DNA of 64,000 nt, from positions 4,633,344 to 4,697,343 of the forward strand of contig NZ_CP007035.1 in assembly GCF_000243115.2 (NCBI RefSeq), in the 5' to 3' direction. Source of the stretch: Niabella soli DSM 19437 (lineage in GTDB: Bacteria; Bacteroidota; Bacteroidia; Chitinophagales; Chitinophagaceae). Positions 43,600 through 53,728 of this stretch are shown piece by piece. The notes under the pieces are model-generated. The model was not told the origin of the DNA and searched no databases. It saw only the letters and a list, made by a program, of their open reading frames with translations. Each line of letters starts with the position of its first letter. Positions within the stretch are counted from its first letter, which is position 1. The position numbers and the translations under genes are program-made.

Positions 43600-46500
43600 C
43601 TGTTTTGTTTTGCCGCTTACGGGATGGGTTTAGATTGGCGTCCGCATTATAGCGATTGCCTCTTTTTTTGAAGCTATTAAACACTTCGCGGAATTTATTG
43701 TATTCTACCACGATCATAAACCCGACACCGGTTTCAATGATTTGTCCTTCAATGATCCCTTCTGTCTGGTTGCGCCGGTAAGCCCTGAGGCGATACCTGC
43801 CGTCCCTGGAAAGCAGGTATTCTATATTTACATTGCTGGCCAGTTGTGAGGCGCCCTGGTTCTGACTGGTGCCTTCCAAATTAAAATTATTCCCGATGGT
43901 TACACTCAGCCGGTCATTCAGCAGCCGCTTAGTGAAGGCTACATTCAGATCTGTTTTTGTTTGCGCGCTGCCGGTGGTATAGTCCTGTTGAGAGTTAAGA
44001 TCGAAGTTGATGTCGACACCTTTAATGAGGCTGGCCGCCAGGTTGTTTAATTGTTGGGTTAATAATTTACTGGCGCTCTGGCGGGCGATCATTTCCGGAG
44101 AGGCGCTACCGGCCAGGCTTTCAAACGGGTTGTCGGAGATAAACCGGTTCAGGGCCAGTAAGGCAAAGACCTGTTTGTTGAGCTCGCTTTCGCTGCTGTT
44201 CACCTGTTGCAGGCGGGTATATACCGTCCCGTTGAAAGCGTTCCGTTCGTTCTCCGGCATATCGATCCGGAAGCTTATTTTGGGCTTGAGCAGTTCCCCG
44301 CTCATATTCAGATATACATAGAAGGGGAGTTTCTGTTTGTACATCGTTCGCATACTGTTATCCATTTCGCCCAACTGGTCGGCTATCAGATCCATGGCCG
44401 AAGTGTTTACTTCATACATCGCGGTAATGTCCGTATTGGCTTCGGTGGGCGCACCCGTCCATTGTATACTGCTTCCCTGCTGGATCTTAAATTCGCGTTT
44501 TGCCAGGCCGCCTACGGTCAGGTTATAACTCCCGTCGGTGATCTCATATCTACCGGTAAGCGTCGTGCGGCCACTGGGGTCCATCTGCAAACTTAATGCC
44601 GCATCGCCTTTTACCTTTAATGCATCACCGTTTTGCGGATCAACCACGATGGTGATCTCCGCTTCTTTGTCAACGGAAAGATCGCCGGAAATATTCATCC
44701 CTTTTAATGGCGAACGGGTCAGGCTATCCACATTAATGGAATCACGCCCGTTAAAAGGCGGTGCATTTTTATCTACAAAAACAACCACTCCTTCCTGCGC
44801 TGCAACAGTGGGGTCGTCTTCAGGAATTACAAAAGTGAATTTGGTCCCTTTGTTAATTTTGGCTTGCAGATTGGCCGTTGGTTTATTCAGATCACCGGTG
44901 ATGCGGGCGTTGATATTCACATATACTTTTCCGTAAAAAAGTTCATTGTCCGCTTCTGTGGAATTCATTACCCTGAAATTGTTGGCCCGGATGGAAAGAT
45001 TAAACCCGGGGTTGGAATAATTAGAAGTGTTGATAGTGCCATTAATGGTCAGCGGCTGGTTGGCTGAATCGCGGATCGTGAAATTTTTAAAAGATAAACC
45101 TGATGGAGTAAAGTTGATTGTTTCGTTTTTTAGCTGATAATAGCTGTTGAGCTGCGTAATGTTTAGCCCTGCATCTTTAAAGGTAAGCGCGCCCAGCAGG
45201 GAGGGCTTACTCAAAGGCCCTTTTATGGTAAGGGCTCCTGTCAGCATACCCCTGCCATCCCTGACCTGGCCGCCCGACAAGCTCTCAATATGTTTCAGGT
45301 CGATCCTGTTTACCGCCACATTCAGATCCAGTGCGCTATTGGGCTTGGTGTAATAAAACCCGCTTATTTTAATGTCATGGATTCCGGTAAGTGCAATGTT
45401 TGTTTTAAAAGCATTCTCGGTGTTGTTGTCAACATTTATCTGTGCGTTGCCCAGCTCGTCTTTTTCATACCGCAGGTTTTCGATCCTCAGGTCCGATTCG
45501 AATTTTGGATTGGAGGCAATATCTTTTATGTCAATAGTGCCGTTCAGCTTTCCGCCAACGAGTGAAGTGTCCTGTTCTGCATACCTTGTTAAGGTTTCCA
45601 GCATGAAATTGGAAAACCGGATGTTGACCGGCGCATTAGGCTGGTCTGATAAACTATTGACGGCAAGCGACTGACCCTTATTGCTGATAGTGAAATTGTG
45701 AATGGAAACGCCCGCCTTGCCATATTGGATGCGGTTGTCCGGGGCCACCGTCCACGGGTCATAATTCAATAGTAACTTATGCGGATCAAGACTGAATTGG
45801 TAGGTCTGATCCTGGGCCTTAAAATTGCCGCCGACCATATATTTGTCCTGCTCTTTGCTGTCTCTTAAAAACAGGTTCACGGCAAGCATATTATGTGCTG
45901 CGTTACCACTTATCTCGGAATGATAAAAGCTGACGGAAGGGCTTTCCACGCTTTTAATGTTTAACGCATAATTAAGGGTGGCGGAATCTTTATTATTAAT
46001 ATTGAGGCTGATATTCTTTACGTCAAAACTGTCATAAACCATATGCGGTATATCGGCATTTAACAAAAGACTATCGGCCTGTGTGTTGATCAATCCATTC
46101 AAATTAACCGGGGATAAGGTGGTCAATGAAGGCACAAACTGTTGGATCAATGCGGGCTTTATAAGGGCCACCTGGAACTGCATCCGCTGCGGTGCGATCC
46201 TTTTTGTGGGTGCAAACTGATAGTATTTATTGATCTGGTTAATAAATGCCTGTCCGATCTGGGTGAGCTGGTAATTGCCATCCAGTTCTGCTGTAAGAAA
46301 ATCGGAATACAGCGACAGATGATGATGGTCTTTTGTTGCAGCGGCAATAAGATTTAAGGTATCTACATTGTACACTTTGCCATTCGTTCCGATCTGTACG
46401 CTATTTAATAGGGCTGTTCCATTCAGGTTGTCGGGGTCGGCGGAACTGAAATCTACCGTTGCCAGCCCGCTAAGCTTTAGTTCCTCTTTATAAAAATTCA

Positions 46501-48628
46501 GCTTTTGAAGATCCAGGCGTTTCAGATCCACGGTGCCTTTAATGGAGGGCGACTTTCCCGCCAATCCTATTTTAGTATCCAGCGTAAAATGCGCATTGGT
46601 ATCGGCACTGGCTGCGTTTAAGACCAGGTTGTTGGGTGTATAGGAGCCATTGAGTTTAATGTCGCGGTAATCATATTTGTTGTATTGTGCATGAGCAATG
46701 GTGCCGTCTATTTTTGCATTTATTTTTTTGGGGTTCAGGCTTTGCCCGTTAACAGTGGCCAATAAAGATACCCGGCCCAACTGATCCTGTTGTTTTAATA
46801 AACGCCCGAGGTTAAACTCCGAAAGCTGCAGGTTCGCGCGGTAGCGCTCGCGGTCTTTAGGACCACTCAGCGCCGCCTGTACTTTTGCATTGCCCATATC
46901 GGTTTTGATGTTCAGGGCGGTGGTAAAATTCGCCATGCTCCCATTGAAGTTCCCGGCTGCCGCAATAGTACCGGGCAGCTCAATAGATGTTGGCAAAGCG
47001 GATTTTGGAACGAATGCCCGCAAGTCTGTTTTTGAAGTTTGTAATTTTTTTATGTTCAGGTTAAAAATGCTTTTGTTCACGTCGGGCAGGCCCCTGATAT
47101 GTCCCGCAACATCAATAGCGGTGTTTTGCAAACCCGCTGCCTGCAGTTTATCAATCGTTAAATTATTGAGATAACCGCTAAAAGCCGCTGCCAGGCTGAT
47201 GCGCTGGCTTCTTTTATCTGCCGGGATCATGGGTGATAAATAATAAAGATCCTGCAGGCCAATGATGGTGTTACGGAAAGCTATATCCATCTTTACCTTT
47301 TCCGGATGTTTGGTAAGGTCATCCTTTGAAGTGTAAGTGAGCAGACTGTTATTATCAATTTGCGTGAAAGGAGTTTTCAGCATCAGACCATCGACTTTTA
47401 TTTGCTGGTCCGTGTAGGCTATAGCTCCTTTGAGATCGTTGATTGTAAAACCACTGCTATCTTTAAGTTTACCCGCGGCGATGGTTGCTTTTATGCCTGC
47501 ACTGTCGATAGCTATTGTATTACCGGTTAATCCCAGGCCTGTTATATTGAGGTGATTGAAATCTACATGCCCGGGCGTAGGTTTTGCCGAAAGATCGTCG
47601 TACTTTATCGTATTATTCGCCAGGATAATTTTATTTAAATACAGACTGAAGGCATTGTCGCTGGTGCTGTCGGCAGCGGCCTTCACCGCTTGCTGATTGG
47701 CCGGGGTAGGGCGGTAGGCAAAGTTGACGATCGAATTGTGCAGCAACGCATCGGAAGACTGGTACCGTCCATGGGTAAGATCGATCAACAAGTCTTTTAA
47801 AGTAAACTCATTCAAACCTAACAAGGCACGGGTATCTGAAAGTCCGTCGTTATAAACAAGGTTTACTTTATTGAGCGCCAGGTTACCGAATTCGATCAGC
47901 GGCAATTGACCACTCTTTTTTCCCTCTGTTTTTTGTATGTTGGAATCAATATGCTGTTGCAATACCGTTAGCGGTTTGTTTTGGTAATAATGCAGGTCGG
48001 AATTGCTGATGCTCAGATCGGCTAAGGTGTAAAGCATCTGGTCCGGGTCAAAAGTTTTTACCCTGGCGTTCAAATGGCCAAGGGAAAGCCCCGCATCATT
48101 GCCGGCTACATCATCTTTAAAATTGATCCGAATGTCGCGGAAAGTAATTTTGTCCAGTTTGAATTTTAATGCGGCCGTAGTGTCTTTTTTTTCTTCTTCC
48201 TTCGTTTTTTTCTGGTCCGATAATAATGAATCCACAAGGAACTGGTAGTTGAAAACCGTATCTGGATTTAACCGGCGCACATACGCCCGCACCGTATCAA
48301 GTTCGATGGAGCTTATCTCCACCCGATTAGAAAGGAGGGCGATCATATCAAGGTTTACGCCCAGTTTCCCCGCATACAGCAAGGTGTCTTTTTTCTGATC
48401 GGCTATATAAAATTTATTAAGCTCCAGATCTTTCGGGAAGCCGATGCGGATCCGCTCCAGGCTGATCTCCGTGTTCGTTTTCTTTTTAAGATAATTGATC
48501 ACCTTACCTTTAATGAAATCCTGTACGAACGGTAAATTGAGAGATAGCACCAACAGCACAACGAGCACCATAATACTTATGATTACCCGTAGCGTTATTC
48601 TGAGTCCTTTTTTTACTGTTTTGTTCAA
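43592..48628 (-). CDS. tamB: TamB/AsmA-like translocation and assembly module protein
   Basis: A 1678-residue protein anchored by one N-terminal membrane helix (~12-32) and followed by a long beta-taco: repeated short beta strands and GNF/GTI/LNG turns typical of lipid-groove proteins. The C-terminal ~450 residues carry the TamB/DUF490 signature, including GSYNLTVGGLAKREFKIQ and NLNVAFTKRLLNDRLSVTIG. It would bridge inner and outer membrane and, with TamL, support outer-membrane assembly or phospholipid transport. It is the first gene of the pair; no other gene lies upstream on this strand, so its promoter should lie just before 48628. Confidence 0.93.
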   Translation of the reverse strand: MNKTVKKGLRITLRVIISIMVLVVLLVLSLNLPFVQDFIKGKVINYLKKKTNTEISLERIRIGFPKDLELNKFYIADQKKDTLLYAGKLGVNLDMIALLSNRVEISSIELDTVRAYVRRLNPDTVFNYQFLVDSLLSDQKKTKEEEKKDTTAALKFKLDKITFRDIRINFKDDVAGNDAGLSLGHLNARVKTFDPDQMLYTLADLSISNSDLHYYQNKPLTVLQQHIDSNIQKTEGKKSGQLPLIEFGNLALNKVNLVYNDGLSDTRALLGLNEFTLKDLLIDLTHGRYQSSDALLHNSIVNFAYRPTPANQQAVKAAADSTSDNAFSLYLNKIILANNTIKYDDLSAKPTPGHVDFNHLNITGLGLTGNTIAIDSAGIKATIAAGKLKDSSGFTINDLKGAIAYTDQQIKVDGLMLKTPFTQIDNNSLLTYTSKDDLTKHPEKVKMDIAFRNTIIGLQDLYYLSPMIPADKRSQRISLAAAFSGYLNNLTIDKLQAAGLQNTAIDVAGHIRGLPDVNKSIFNLNIKKLQTSKTDLRAFVPKSALPTSIELPGTIAAAGNFNGSMANFTTALNIKTDMGNAKVQAALSGPKDRERYRANLQLSEFNLGRLLKQQDQLGRVSLLATVNGQSLNPKKINAKIDGTIAHAQYNKYDYRDIKLNGSYTPNNLVLNAASADTNAHFTLDTKIGLAGKSPSIKGTVDLKRLDLQKLNFYKEELKLSGLATVDFSSADPDNLNGTALLNSVQIGTNGKVYNVDTLNLIAAATKDHHHLSLYSDFLTAELDGNYQLTQIGQAFINQINKYYQFAPTKRIAPQRMQFQVALIKPALIQQFVPSLTTLSPVNLNGLINTQADSLLLNADIPHMVYDSFDVKNISLNINNKDSATLNYALNIKSVESPSVSFYHSEISGNAAHNMLAVNLFLRDSKEQDKYMVGGNFKAQDQTYQFSLDPHKLLLNYDPWTVAPDNRIQYGKAGVSIHNFTISNKGQSLAVNSLSDQPNAPVNIRFSNFMLETLTRYAEQDTSLVGGKLNGTIDIKDIASNPKFESDLRIENLRYEKDELGNAQINVDNNTENAFKTNIALTGIHDIKISGFYYTKPNSALDLNVAVNRIDLKHIESLSGGQVRDGRGMLTGALTIKGPLSKPSLLGALTFKDAGLNITQLNSYYQLKNETINFTPSGLSFKNFTIRDSANQPLTINGTINTSNYSNPGFNLSIRANNFRVMNSTEADNELFYGKVYVNINARITGDLNKPTANLQAKINKGTKFTFVIPEDDPTVAAQEGVVVFVDKNAPPFNGRDSINVDSLTRSPLKGMNISGDLSVDKEAEITIVVDPQNGDALKVKGDAALSLQMDPSGRTTLTGRYEITDGSYNLTVGGLAKREFKIQQGSSIQWTGAPTEANTDITAMYEVNTSAMDLIADQLGEMDNSMRTMYKQKLPFYVYLNMSGELLKPKISFRIDMPENERNAFNGTVYTRLQQVNSSESELNKQVFALLALNRFISDNPFESLAGSASPEMIARQSASKLLTQQLNNLAASLIKGVDINFDLNSQQDYTTGSAQTKTDLNVAFTKRLLNDRLSVTIGNNFNLEGTSQNQGASQLASNVNIEYLLSRDGRYRLRAYRRNQTEGIIEGQIIETGVGFMIVVEYNKFREVFNSFKKRGNRYNADANLNPSRKRQNKTDD

Positions 48629-48780
48629 ATGGTTACCGCTTATCTGATAAAGTAGAGTTCATTATCCGGTGATTCTGCAAACCTAATAGATTTCTCTTTC
48701 TTTTGGATAGAATCCGGGGCTTAATTTGCTCAAAATCACAGCAAATAGGAAGGGGGAAAGTTCCGTATCTTAGCTATATT

Positions 48781-50580
48781 ATGAAACGAAAGATTGGCTT
48801 TTCCTTTTTGCTGTTATGTGTTACATTTTTTTCTTCGCGCGCTCAGGTTGCCTTAACGCCAGAACAAAGGGTTCAATGGTTTTCTGATGCGCGTTTTGGA
48901 ATGTTTATTCATTGGGGGCTTTACAGCGCTGCCGAAGGAATATGGAAAGGTGAACGCTTACGTAACGGCAACAACTATGCCGAATGGATCCGTTACCGCA
49001 ACCGTATCTCAAAGGAAGACTACGGAACGCTGGCGAACCGGTTCCAATGGGATAAAATTAACCCCGAAGCATGGGTATTGCTTGCGAAAAATGCAGGCAT
49101 GAAATATATTATTATCACCGCCAAGCACCATGATGGCGTTGCCATCTGGAATTCCAAGGCCAGCGATTATAACCTTAGCAAACTAGGCCATACCAACCGG
49201 GATGTGATAAAAGAGCTGGCAGCAGCCTGTAAGAAACACGGCATGAAACTGGGTTTTTATTATTCGCATTGGCTGGATTGGGAACATCCTTACGGATGGG
49301 ATCATAACAAAGCTATAACCGGCCCGGTTACCGATGCACAGTACAATCAATACTGGCAGGAGAAAGTGATGCCGCAGTTGCGGGAGTTGCTAACCAACTA
49401 TGGCGATATTGCGGTGCTTTGGTTTGATATGTGGTTGAATTATAAGAATACGATCGTTAAAAAAGAGCAACTGGAACAAGTGATAAAACTGGTGCGGGCG
49501 TTGCAGCCCGGCTGCCTGATCAATTCGCGCCTGGGATTGCCTTCGGATACACCCGGCATTGATTTTGAAACATTGGGCGATAATCAGTTTGGTGCGGTGT
49601 ATAAAGAGCATCCCTGGGAAACAGCGGGCACCATTGCGCATAGCTGGGGCTATAATGCTTTGGAGAACCAATGGAAATCGACCAGCCAGTTATTACAATC
49701 GCTGATCGGGAATGTAAGTCTGAATGGCGATTTTACCCTGAACATCGGTCCGCGCGCAGACGGTTCGGTTCCCTATGAAGGGATCAACCGGTTAAATGAT
49801 ATGGGTAAATGGCTGAAAAAAAACGGGGAGTCAATATATGGATGCACCGGGCTGAACCTGAGACCGGGTCAGCATGACTGGGGGCGCATTACCACAAAAA
49901 TGAATGGTACGAAACAGATGGTGTACCTGCAGGTGTATAACTGGCCGCTGGATCAGGTATTGAGACTTACAGGCATTTTATCGAAGCCAGAGAAAGCGGA
50001 ACTGCTGACCGATGCGGGGAGAAAGCCCTTGCCCTTCACACAGAATGGTCCGCTAACGCATATTCAGTTGCCTGATAAAGCCGGGGATAACTTTGTATCT
50101 ACTATAGTATTGCAATATGCGCTGCCCCTGAAACTGGATGAAGAAGTGGCAGCAGAATCCAGCTTCGGTGGATGCTCCTTAAATAGCGAAAACCTATGGG
50201 AGAATGCGCCTCAATATAAACAGGTAAAATATGATGGCTTAAAGCCCACCCATCGCGTTATCAACAAACCCGGCCGTATTGCCTGGGAATTTTATGCACC
50301 CGAAGCAGGCGTTTATAGTGTGGACCTGTCTTATCATAATGCTTCTCAGGAAAAGGTCGCCGTTACAGTAAATGTAAGTAACCAGGATCTTGTGAAGGAA
50401 TTAGGGCCAACCGGGAAAGTGGTTGTAGAACCGAACGACAGTAATACCGATGAATTTGCAGAGGAGCGTATCGGGACGATTTCTATTCCTCAAAAAGGAT
50501 TTTACCAGGTGGTATTGAAAGCAGATCCGAAAGCCGGACAGTCGTTGCTTTTTAACCGCATCTGGATAATAAAAAAATGA
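48781..50580 (+). CDS. GH29 family alpha-L-fucosidase
   Basis: 599 residues from the ATG at 48781, with a signal peptide ending SSRAQ (~21); the upstream in-frame ATG at 48703 adds residues unlike the family. The TIM barrel shows WFSDARFGMFIHWGLYS (~33), AKHHDGVAIWNS (~114) and LWFDMW, where Asp216 is the retaining nucleophile. The end of the barrel has NIGPRADGSVP. A C-terminal jelly-roll domain (~455-599) follows and may bind fucose-bearing glycans. GH29 enzymes release alpha-L-fucose; linkage preference is not readable. Not linked to a SusCD locus here. Confidence 0.92.
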   Translation: MKRKIGFSFLLLCVTFFSSRAQVALTPEQRVQWFSDARFGMFIHWGLYSAAEGIWKGERLRNGNNYAEWIRYRNRISKEDYGTLANRFQWDKINPEAWVLLAKNAGMKYIIITAKHHDGVAIWNSKASDYNLSKLGHTNRDVIKELAAACKKHGMKLGFYYSHWLDWEHPYGWDHNKAITGPVTDAQYNQYWQEKVMPQLRELLTNYGDIAVLWFDMWLNYKNTIVKKEQLEQVIKLVRALQPGCLINSRLGLPSDTPGIDFETLGDNQFGAVYKEHPWETAGTIAHSWGYNALENQWKSTSQLLQSLIGNVSLNGDFTLNIGPRADGSVPYEGINRLNDMGKWLKKNGESIYGCTGLNLRPGQHDWGRITTKMNGTKQMVYLQVYNWPLDQVLRLTGILSKPEKAELLTDAGRKPLPFTQNGPLTHIQLPDKAGDNFVSTIVLQYALPLKLDEEVAAESSFGGCSLNSENLWENAPQYKQVKYDGLKPTHRVINKPGRIAWEFYAPEAGVYSVDLSYHNASQEKVAVTVNVSNQDLVKELGPTGKVVVEPNDSNTDEFAEERIGTISIPQKGFYQVVLKADPKAGQSLLFNRIWIIKK

Positions 50581-50687
50581 GCATTATTGTACCAATAATA
50601 AATGTAAGGCCCTTAAGAATAGAGGGTCATTAAGCTGGTTTAACTGCGAGAGTGAAGGCGCAGGGAAAGATTTGTCAATGTTTTTTG

Positions 50688-50740
50688 TCGCCGGAGGCGA
50701 CAGAATAAGGCTGCGAGGCGAAGGACGCCTCGCAGAGCGG
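50688..50740. repeat. Dispersed intergenic repeat, family E, copy 2
   Basis: TCGCCGGAGGCGA, then TAAGGCTGCGA and CCTCGCAGAGCG; matches 41068-41120. Both copies can fold as small hairpins (TCGCC..GGCGA). Confidence 0.65.
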
Positions 50741-50831
50741 TAGTCGCACCAGTCCTACGAGTCCCACCCGGTTTTGTGGGACAAAGGAGACTTGAGGGGG
50801 CAAGCATTTTTTACACAGCACCTGCCGCCAG

Positions 50832-50903
50832 ATGCACTGCAGTACAAGTGAGTGACACAACGATGCCGGGTCGTGCACTGCAGCCACCCCAATAAAAATC
50901 AGT
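50832..50903. repeat. Dispersed intergenic repeat, family A, copy 2
   Basis: Matches 26969-27040; starts ATGCACTGCAG and ends AAAATCAGT, just over the stop of the MFS gene on the minus strand. The rest of 50581-50831 holds repeat family E and no gene. Confidence 0.7.
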
Positions 50904-52161
50904 ATTCAAATTTTCTTAGCTTCGGCGCCTTGAACCAGGTGGTGGTTACTACCGCGATGGTCATGCAACCGCCAAACAAGACGGACGGAATAACACCCAC
51001 GAGCTTTGACATGAGTCCGCTTTCAAACTGGCCCAGCTCATTGCTGCTGGTAACAAACATACTGCTGACGCTGCTGACCCGCCCCCGCATATTATCCGGC
51101 GTAAGCAACTGCATAACGGTGCCCCTTACCACAACACTCACACCATCCAGGATGCCGGATAACATCAATGCAAAAAAGGACAGGAAAAACCATTTGGAAA
51201 GTCCGAACAGGATAATGCAACAACCGTAGCCGGCTACTGCCAGCAACATTTTTCTTCCCTGGGCTTTTTTCATGGGGAAGAGGGTAAGGATGAGCACAAT
51301 AACGATAGAACCTATGTCGGACGCGGCATTCAGCCATCCGAAGCCAATAGGGCTTATTTTAAGGATATCACTGGCAAACACGGGGATCAGCGCTGCAGCG
51401 CCCCCAAACAATACGGCAAACATATCCAGCGCCATGGCCGCCAGCAATGCCTTTGTTCTCATAACAAAGCGCAGGCCTTCTTTTACACTGTCCCAGGTTT
51501 TTTTCTCTGCATTTTCTTTATGAGGCGGTTTGGGTTTTAAACGGGTGAGCACCAGAAAGGCAATGCCTATAAAAAGAGCAATGACCGAAAAAGTATGGTT
51601 AATACCTACCCAGGCAATTAAAAAACCGCCGAGGGCATGCCCCGTTACAGAAGCCGATAGCCAGGTGCCCTGGTTCCAGGTAGTGGCGTTTTGCAGCAGG
51701 TGCCGCGGCACAATCGTGGCGATCATGGAAGACAGAGACGGTCCTACGAATGACCGCAGGATACCGGTAAAGAAAAAAGTTCCGTAAATAAACCAGGTAA
51801 TATGCTGCGTGTGCAGCAAACTGCCGGCTTTGGCCGACGAAAGAAATAATAAAAAACAGGCGGCCAGAAAATAACCGGCAACAGATTGTAATAATAATTT
51901 CTTTTTATCACGGATATCTACCCGGTGGCCGGAATACAGCGCAAGGGATAAAGCAGGGATCACTTCCGAAAGCCCGATAAGCCCGATGGCGAAGGGATCT
52001 TTGGTCAGTTGGTAGATCCACCAGCCTACAACCGTTGTGATCATGCGCATGGCGCACACAAACAAGAAGCGGCCGGTCATGAGGTTTTTATATTCGGGAA
52101 TACGCACCGCTGCCAGCGGGTCGTCTGTTACCTGTACTACGGGTTGTTGATCGGCTTCCAT
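50899..52161 (-). CDS. MFS transporter (EntS/MFS_3-like exporter)
   Basis: A 420-residue protein with about 12 hydrophobic segments. Features of the MFS_3/EntS group are YSGHRVDIRDKKKLL between TM2 and TM3 and SRL/NAATTWNQGTWLSASVTGHALGG (two pieces near 150-175). A basic loop after TM6 (LKPKPPHKENAEKK) splits the halves. Such proteins export siderophores or drugs, but the cargo is unknown and no biosynthesis genes lie nearby. A -7 box sits eight bases before the ATG. Confidence 0.87.
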   Translation of the reverse strand: MEADQQPVVQVTDDPLAAVRIPEYKNLMTGRFLFVCAMRMITTVVGWWIYQLTKDPFAIGLIGLSEVIPALSLALYSGHRVDIRDKKKLLLQSVAGYFLAACFLLFLSSAKAGSLLHTQHITWFIYGTFFFTGILRSFVGPSLSSMIATIVPRHLLQNATTWNQGTWLSASVTGHALGGFLIAWVGINHTFSVIALFIGIAFLVLTRLKPKPPHKENAEKKTWDSVKEGLRFVMRTKALLAAMALDMFAVLFGGAAALIPVFASDILKISPIGFGWLNAASDIGSIVIVLILTLFPMKKAQGRKMLLAVAGYGCCIILFGLSKWFFLSFFALMLSGILDGVSVVVRGTVMQLLTPDNMRGRVSSVSSMFVTSSNELGQFESGLMSKLVGVIPSVLFGGCMTIAVVTTTWFKAPKLRKFEY

Positions 52162-52169
52162 TCAGGGTG

Positions 52170-52177
52170 CAAAGGTA
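52170..52177 (-). promoter_or_regulatory. -7 box (TACCTTTG) of the MFS gene
   Basis: An exact TAnnTTTG match on the minus strand, eight bases before the ATG at 52161, which implies a leader of only a few bases. Confidence 0.45.
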
Positions 52178-52388
52178 GGGTATGGTAGTGAAATGGGGGT
52201 AAGCCGGGCGATGGATGTATAAATTGGGCTGATCATTCGTACGTTGATTTTATGAATTAAAAAGATCTGTGTGAATTTGCGGGCCACACCCACTTTCTAG
52301 CTATCCTGGACATTCGCGTTTATTTAAAATAAAATGCTCCAATAGATTATTCATTCGTGTATTCGTGGCTGCTTTTGGATTTATACGT

Positions 52389-53024
52389 TCAGCCCTCCAG
52401 CGATATCGGGTGCAGTCCGGGAGTATAAATTTTGTTCAGCGCATCAACAATAATAGTAAGATGCCGGTCGTTGGTGATGAAATCGGCGTTGGACGCATCA
52501 ACAAACAATATGGGAAAGGGCAACTGTTTGATATACTGAAGGTAGGTTTCCTGTATACTTTCAAGATAAGCGTCAGGAATTTGCTGCTCGTAATTGCGGC
52601 TTCTTTTCTTTATGTTCTCTTGCAATTTTTTTACCGGGGCATGCAGGTAAATGAGCAGTTGCGGTTGTATCAGTTGTTGTTGCACAATGTCAAATAAGCG
52701 CTGGTACAGTTTATATTCATCTTCCGAAAGCGTTACTTTGGCAAACAGCAATGATTTGGTAAAAAGATAATCGCTTACCGTTAGCTGCTGGAACAGGTTT
52801 TTTTGCACCAGCAGATCCTGCAATTGTTTATAGCGCTCTGCCATAAAGAACAATTCCAGTGGAAAAGCATATTGCTGTGGGTTCTGGTAAAATTTGGGCA
52901 GGAAGGGGTTGTCGGCAAATTCCTCCAGCACCAGCCGCGCATTGTAAATCTTACTCAATGCCGTGGTCAGCGTGGTTTTGCCCGCGCCGATATTGCCTTC
53001 TATCGTAATAAAATCATAACGCAT
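52389..53024 (-). CDS. Deoxynucleoside kinase
   Basis: 211 residues from the Met at 53024 (MRYDFITIEGNIGAGKTTL); the ATG at 53039 adds five residues unlike relatives. The P-loop GNIGAGKTTL is near residue 10, followed by LEEFADNPFLPKFY and AFPLELFFMAERYKQLQDL, substrate-site blocks of the dNK/dGK/dCK family, and by RSRNYEQQIPDAYL (lid arginines). It phosphorylates deoxynucleosides for salvage. It lies head-to-tail with folK (143 bases apart). Confidence 0.9.
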   Translation of the reverse strand: MRYDFITIEGNIGAGKTTLTTALSKIYNARLVLEEFADNPFLPKFYQNPQQYAFPLELFFMAERYKQLQDLLVQKNLFQQLTVSDYLFTKSLLFAKVTLSEDEYKLYQRLFDIVQQQLIQPQLLIYLHAPVKKLQENIKKRSRNYEQQIPDAYLESIQETYLQYIKQLPFPILFVDASNADFITNDRHLTIIVDALNKIYTPGLHPISLEG

Positions 53025-53120
53025 ACAGAAGGGGTGCAAGGTAAAGACTAAGCGCTTGTCTAAAAATTATATTTTATGAATAAAGCTCCTGCAGATAAAC
53101 GTAACCTCTTCACATTTGAC

Positions 53121-53138
53121 TCCCGATAACTATCGGGA
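53121..53138. repeat. Short palindrome, TCCCGATAACTATCGGGA
   Basis: An 18-base near-perfect palindrome, same family as 29302-29317 and 34977-34992, again followed by TGAC. Confidence 0.5.
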
Positions 53139-53167
53139 TGACATTTCACGATTAACATAACACCGGC

Positions 53168-53656
53168 TCAACTATTTGTCACCTTTTTTACCGGAGAAGT
53201 ATCGGTAGTTGCTGCCAATAATTCGTGAATGGATTTATTTAACTGAGGATGGATGAGGTCCGGGGCTATCTCTTCCAGCGGCGCCAGCACAAATCTTCTT
53301 TCCGTTATTCTCGGGTGCGGGATTGTGACCGCCGGGGTATCGCAGACAATAGCTCCGTAGAATAAAATATCGATATCAATGATCCGCGGGCCGTAGCGTT
53401 CTTGGCGAATGCGGCCCATAGTGGTCTCGATCTTTAAAATAACGGTCATTAGTTGCTCCGGAGTTAAAGTGGTTTCAATCCGGAGCGCCTGGTTATAAAA
53501 ATCAGGCTGGTCCGTCAGGCCCCAGGCCGCTGTTTCATAGATCGCTGATCTTTTTATGATGGCACCCGCTTCTTTTTCAATATGCCGGCGCGCCCGGCCC
53601 AGGTTTTCCTGCCGGTTACCTAAATTTCCTCCTATTAATAAATATGCGGGGTTCAT
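53168..53656 (-). CDS. folK: 2-amino-4-hydroxy-6-hydroxymethyldihydropteridine diphosphokinase
   Basis: 162 residues from the Met at 53656 (MNPAYLLIGGNLGNRQ); an upstream ATG at 53704 adds 16 residues not typical of FolK. The enzyme transfers pyrophosphate to hydroxymethyl-dihydropterin in folate synthesis. The family blocks are all present: GGNLGNR (~9), YETAAWG (~42), ERYGPRIIDIDILFYG (~88) with the catalytic Arg and Asp pair, and PHPRITERRFVLAPL (~115). Confidence 0.95.
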   Translation of the reverse strand: MNPAYLLIGGNLGNRQENLGRARRHIEKEAGAIIKRSAIYETAAWGLTDQPDFYNQALRIETTLTPEQLMTVILKIETTMGRIRQERYGPRIIDIDILFYGAIVCDTPAVTIPHPRITERRFVLAPLEEIAPDLIHPQLNKSIHELLAATTDTSPVKKVTNS

Positions 53657-53728
53657 TGCTTGTTTATAGCCGCCAAATATCTTTAATTTTGGCTTTTTAA
53701 TCAAAGGGTCGCTTAATTTTAATTCGAT

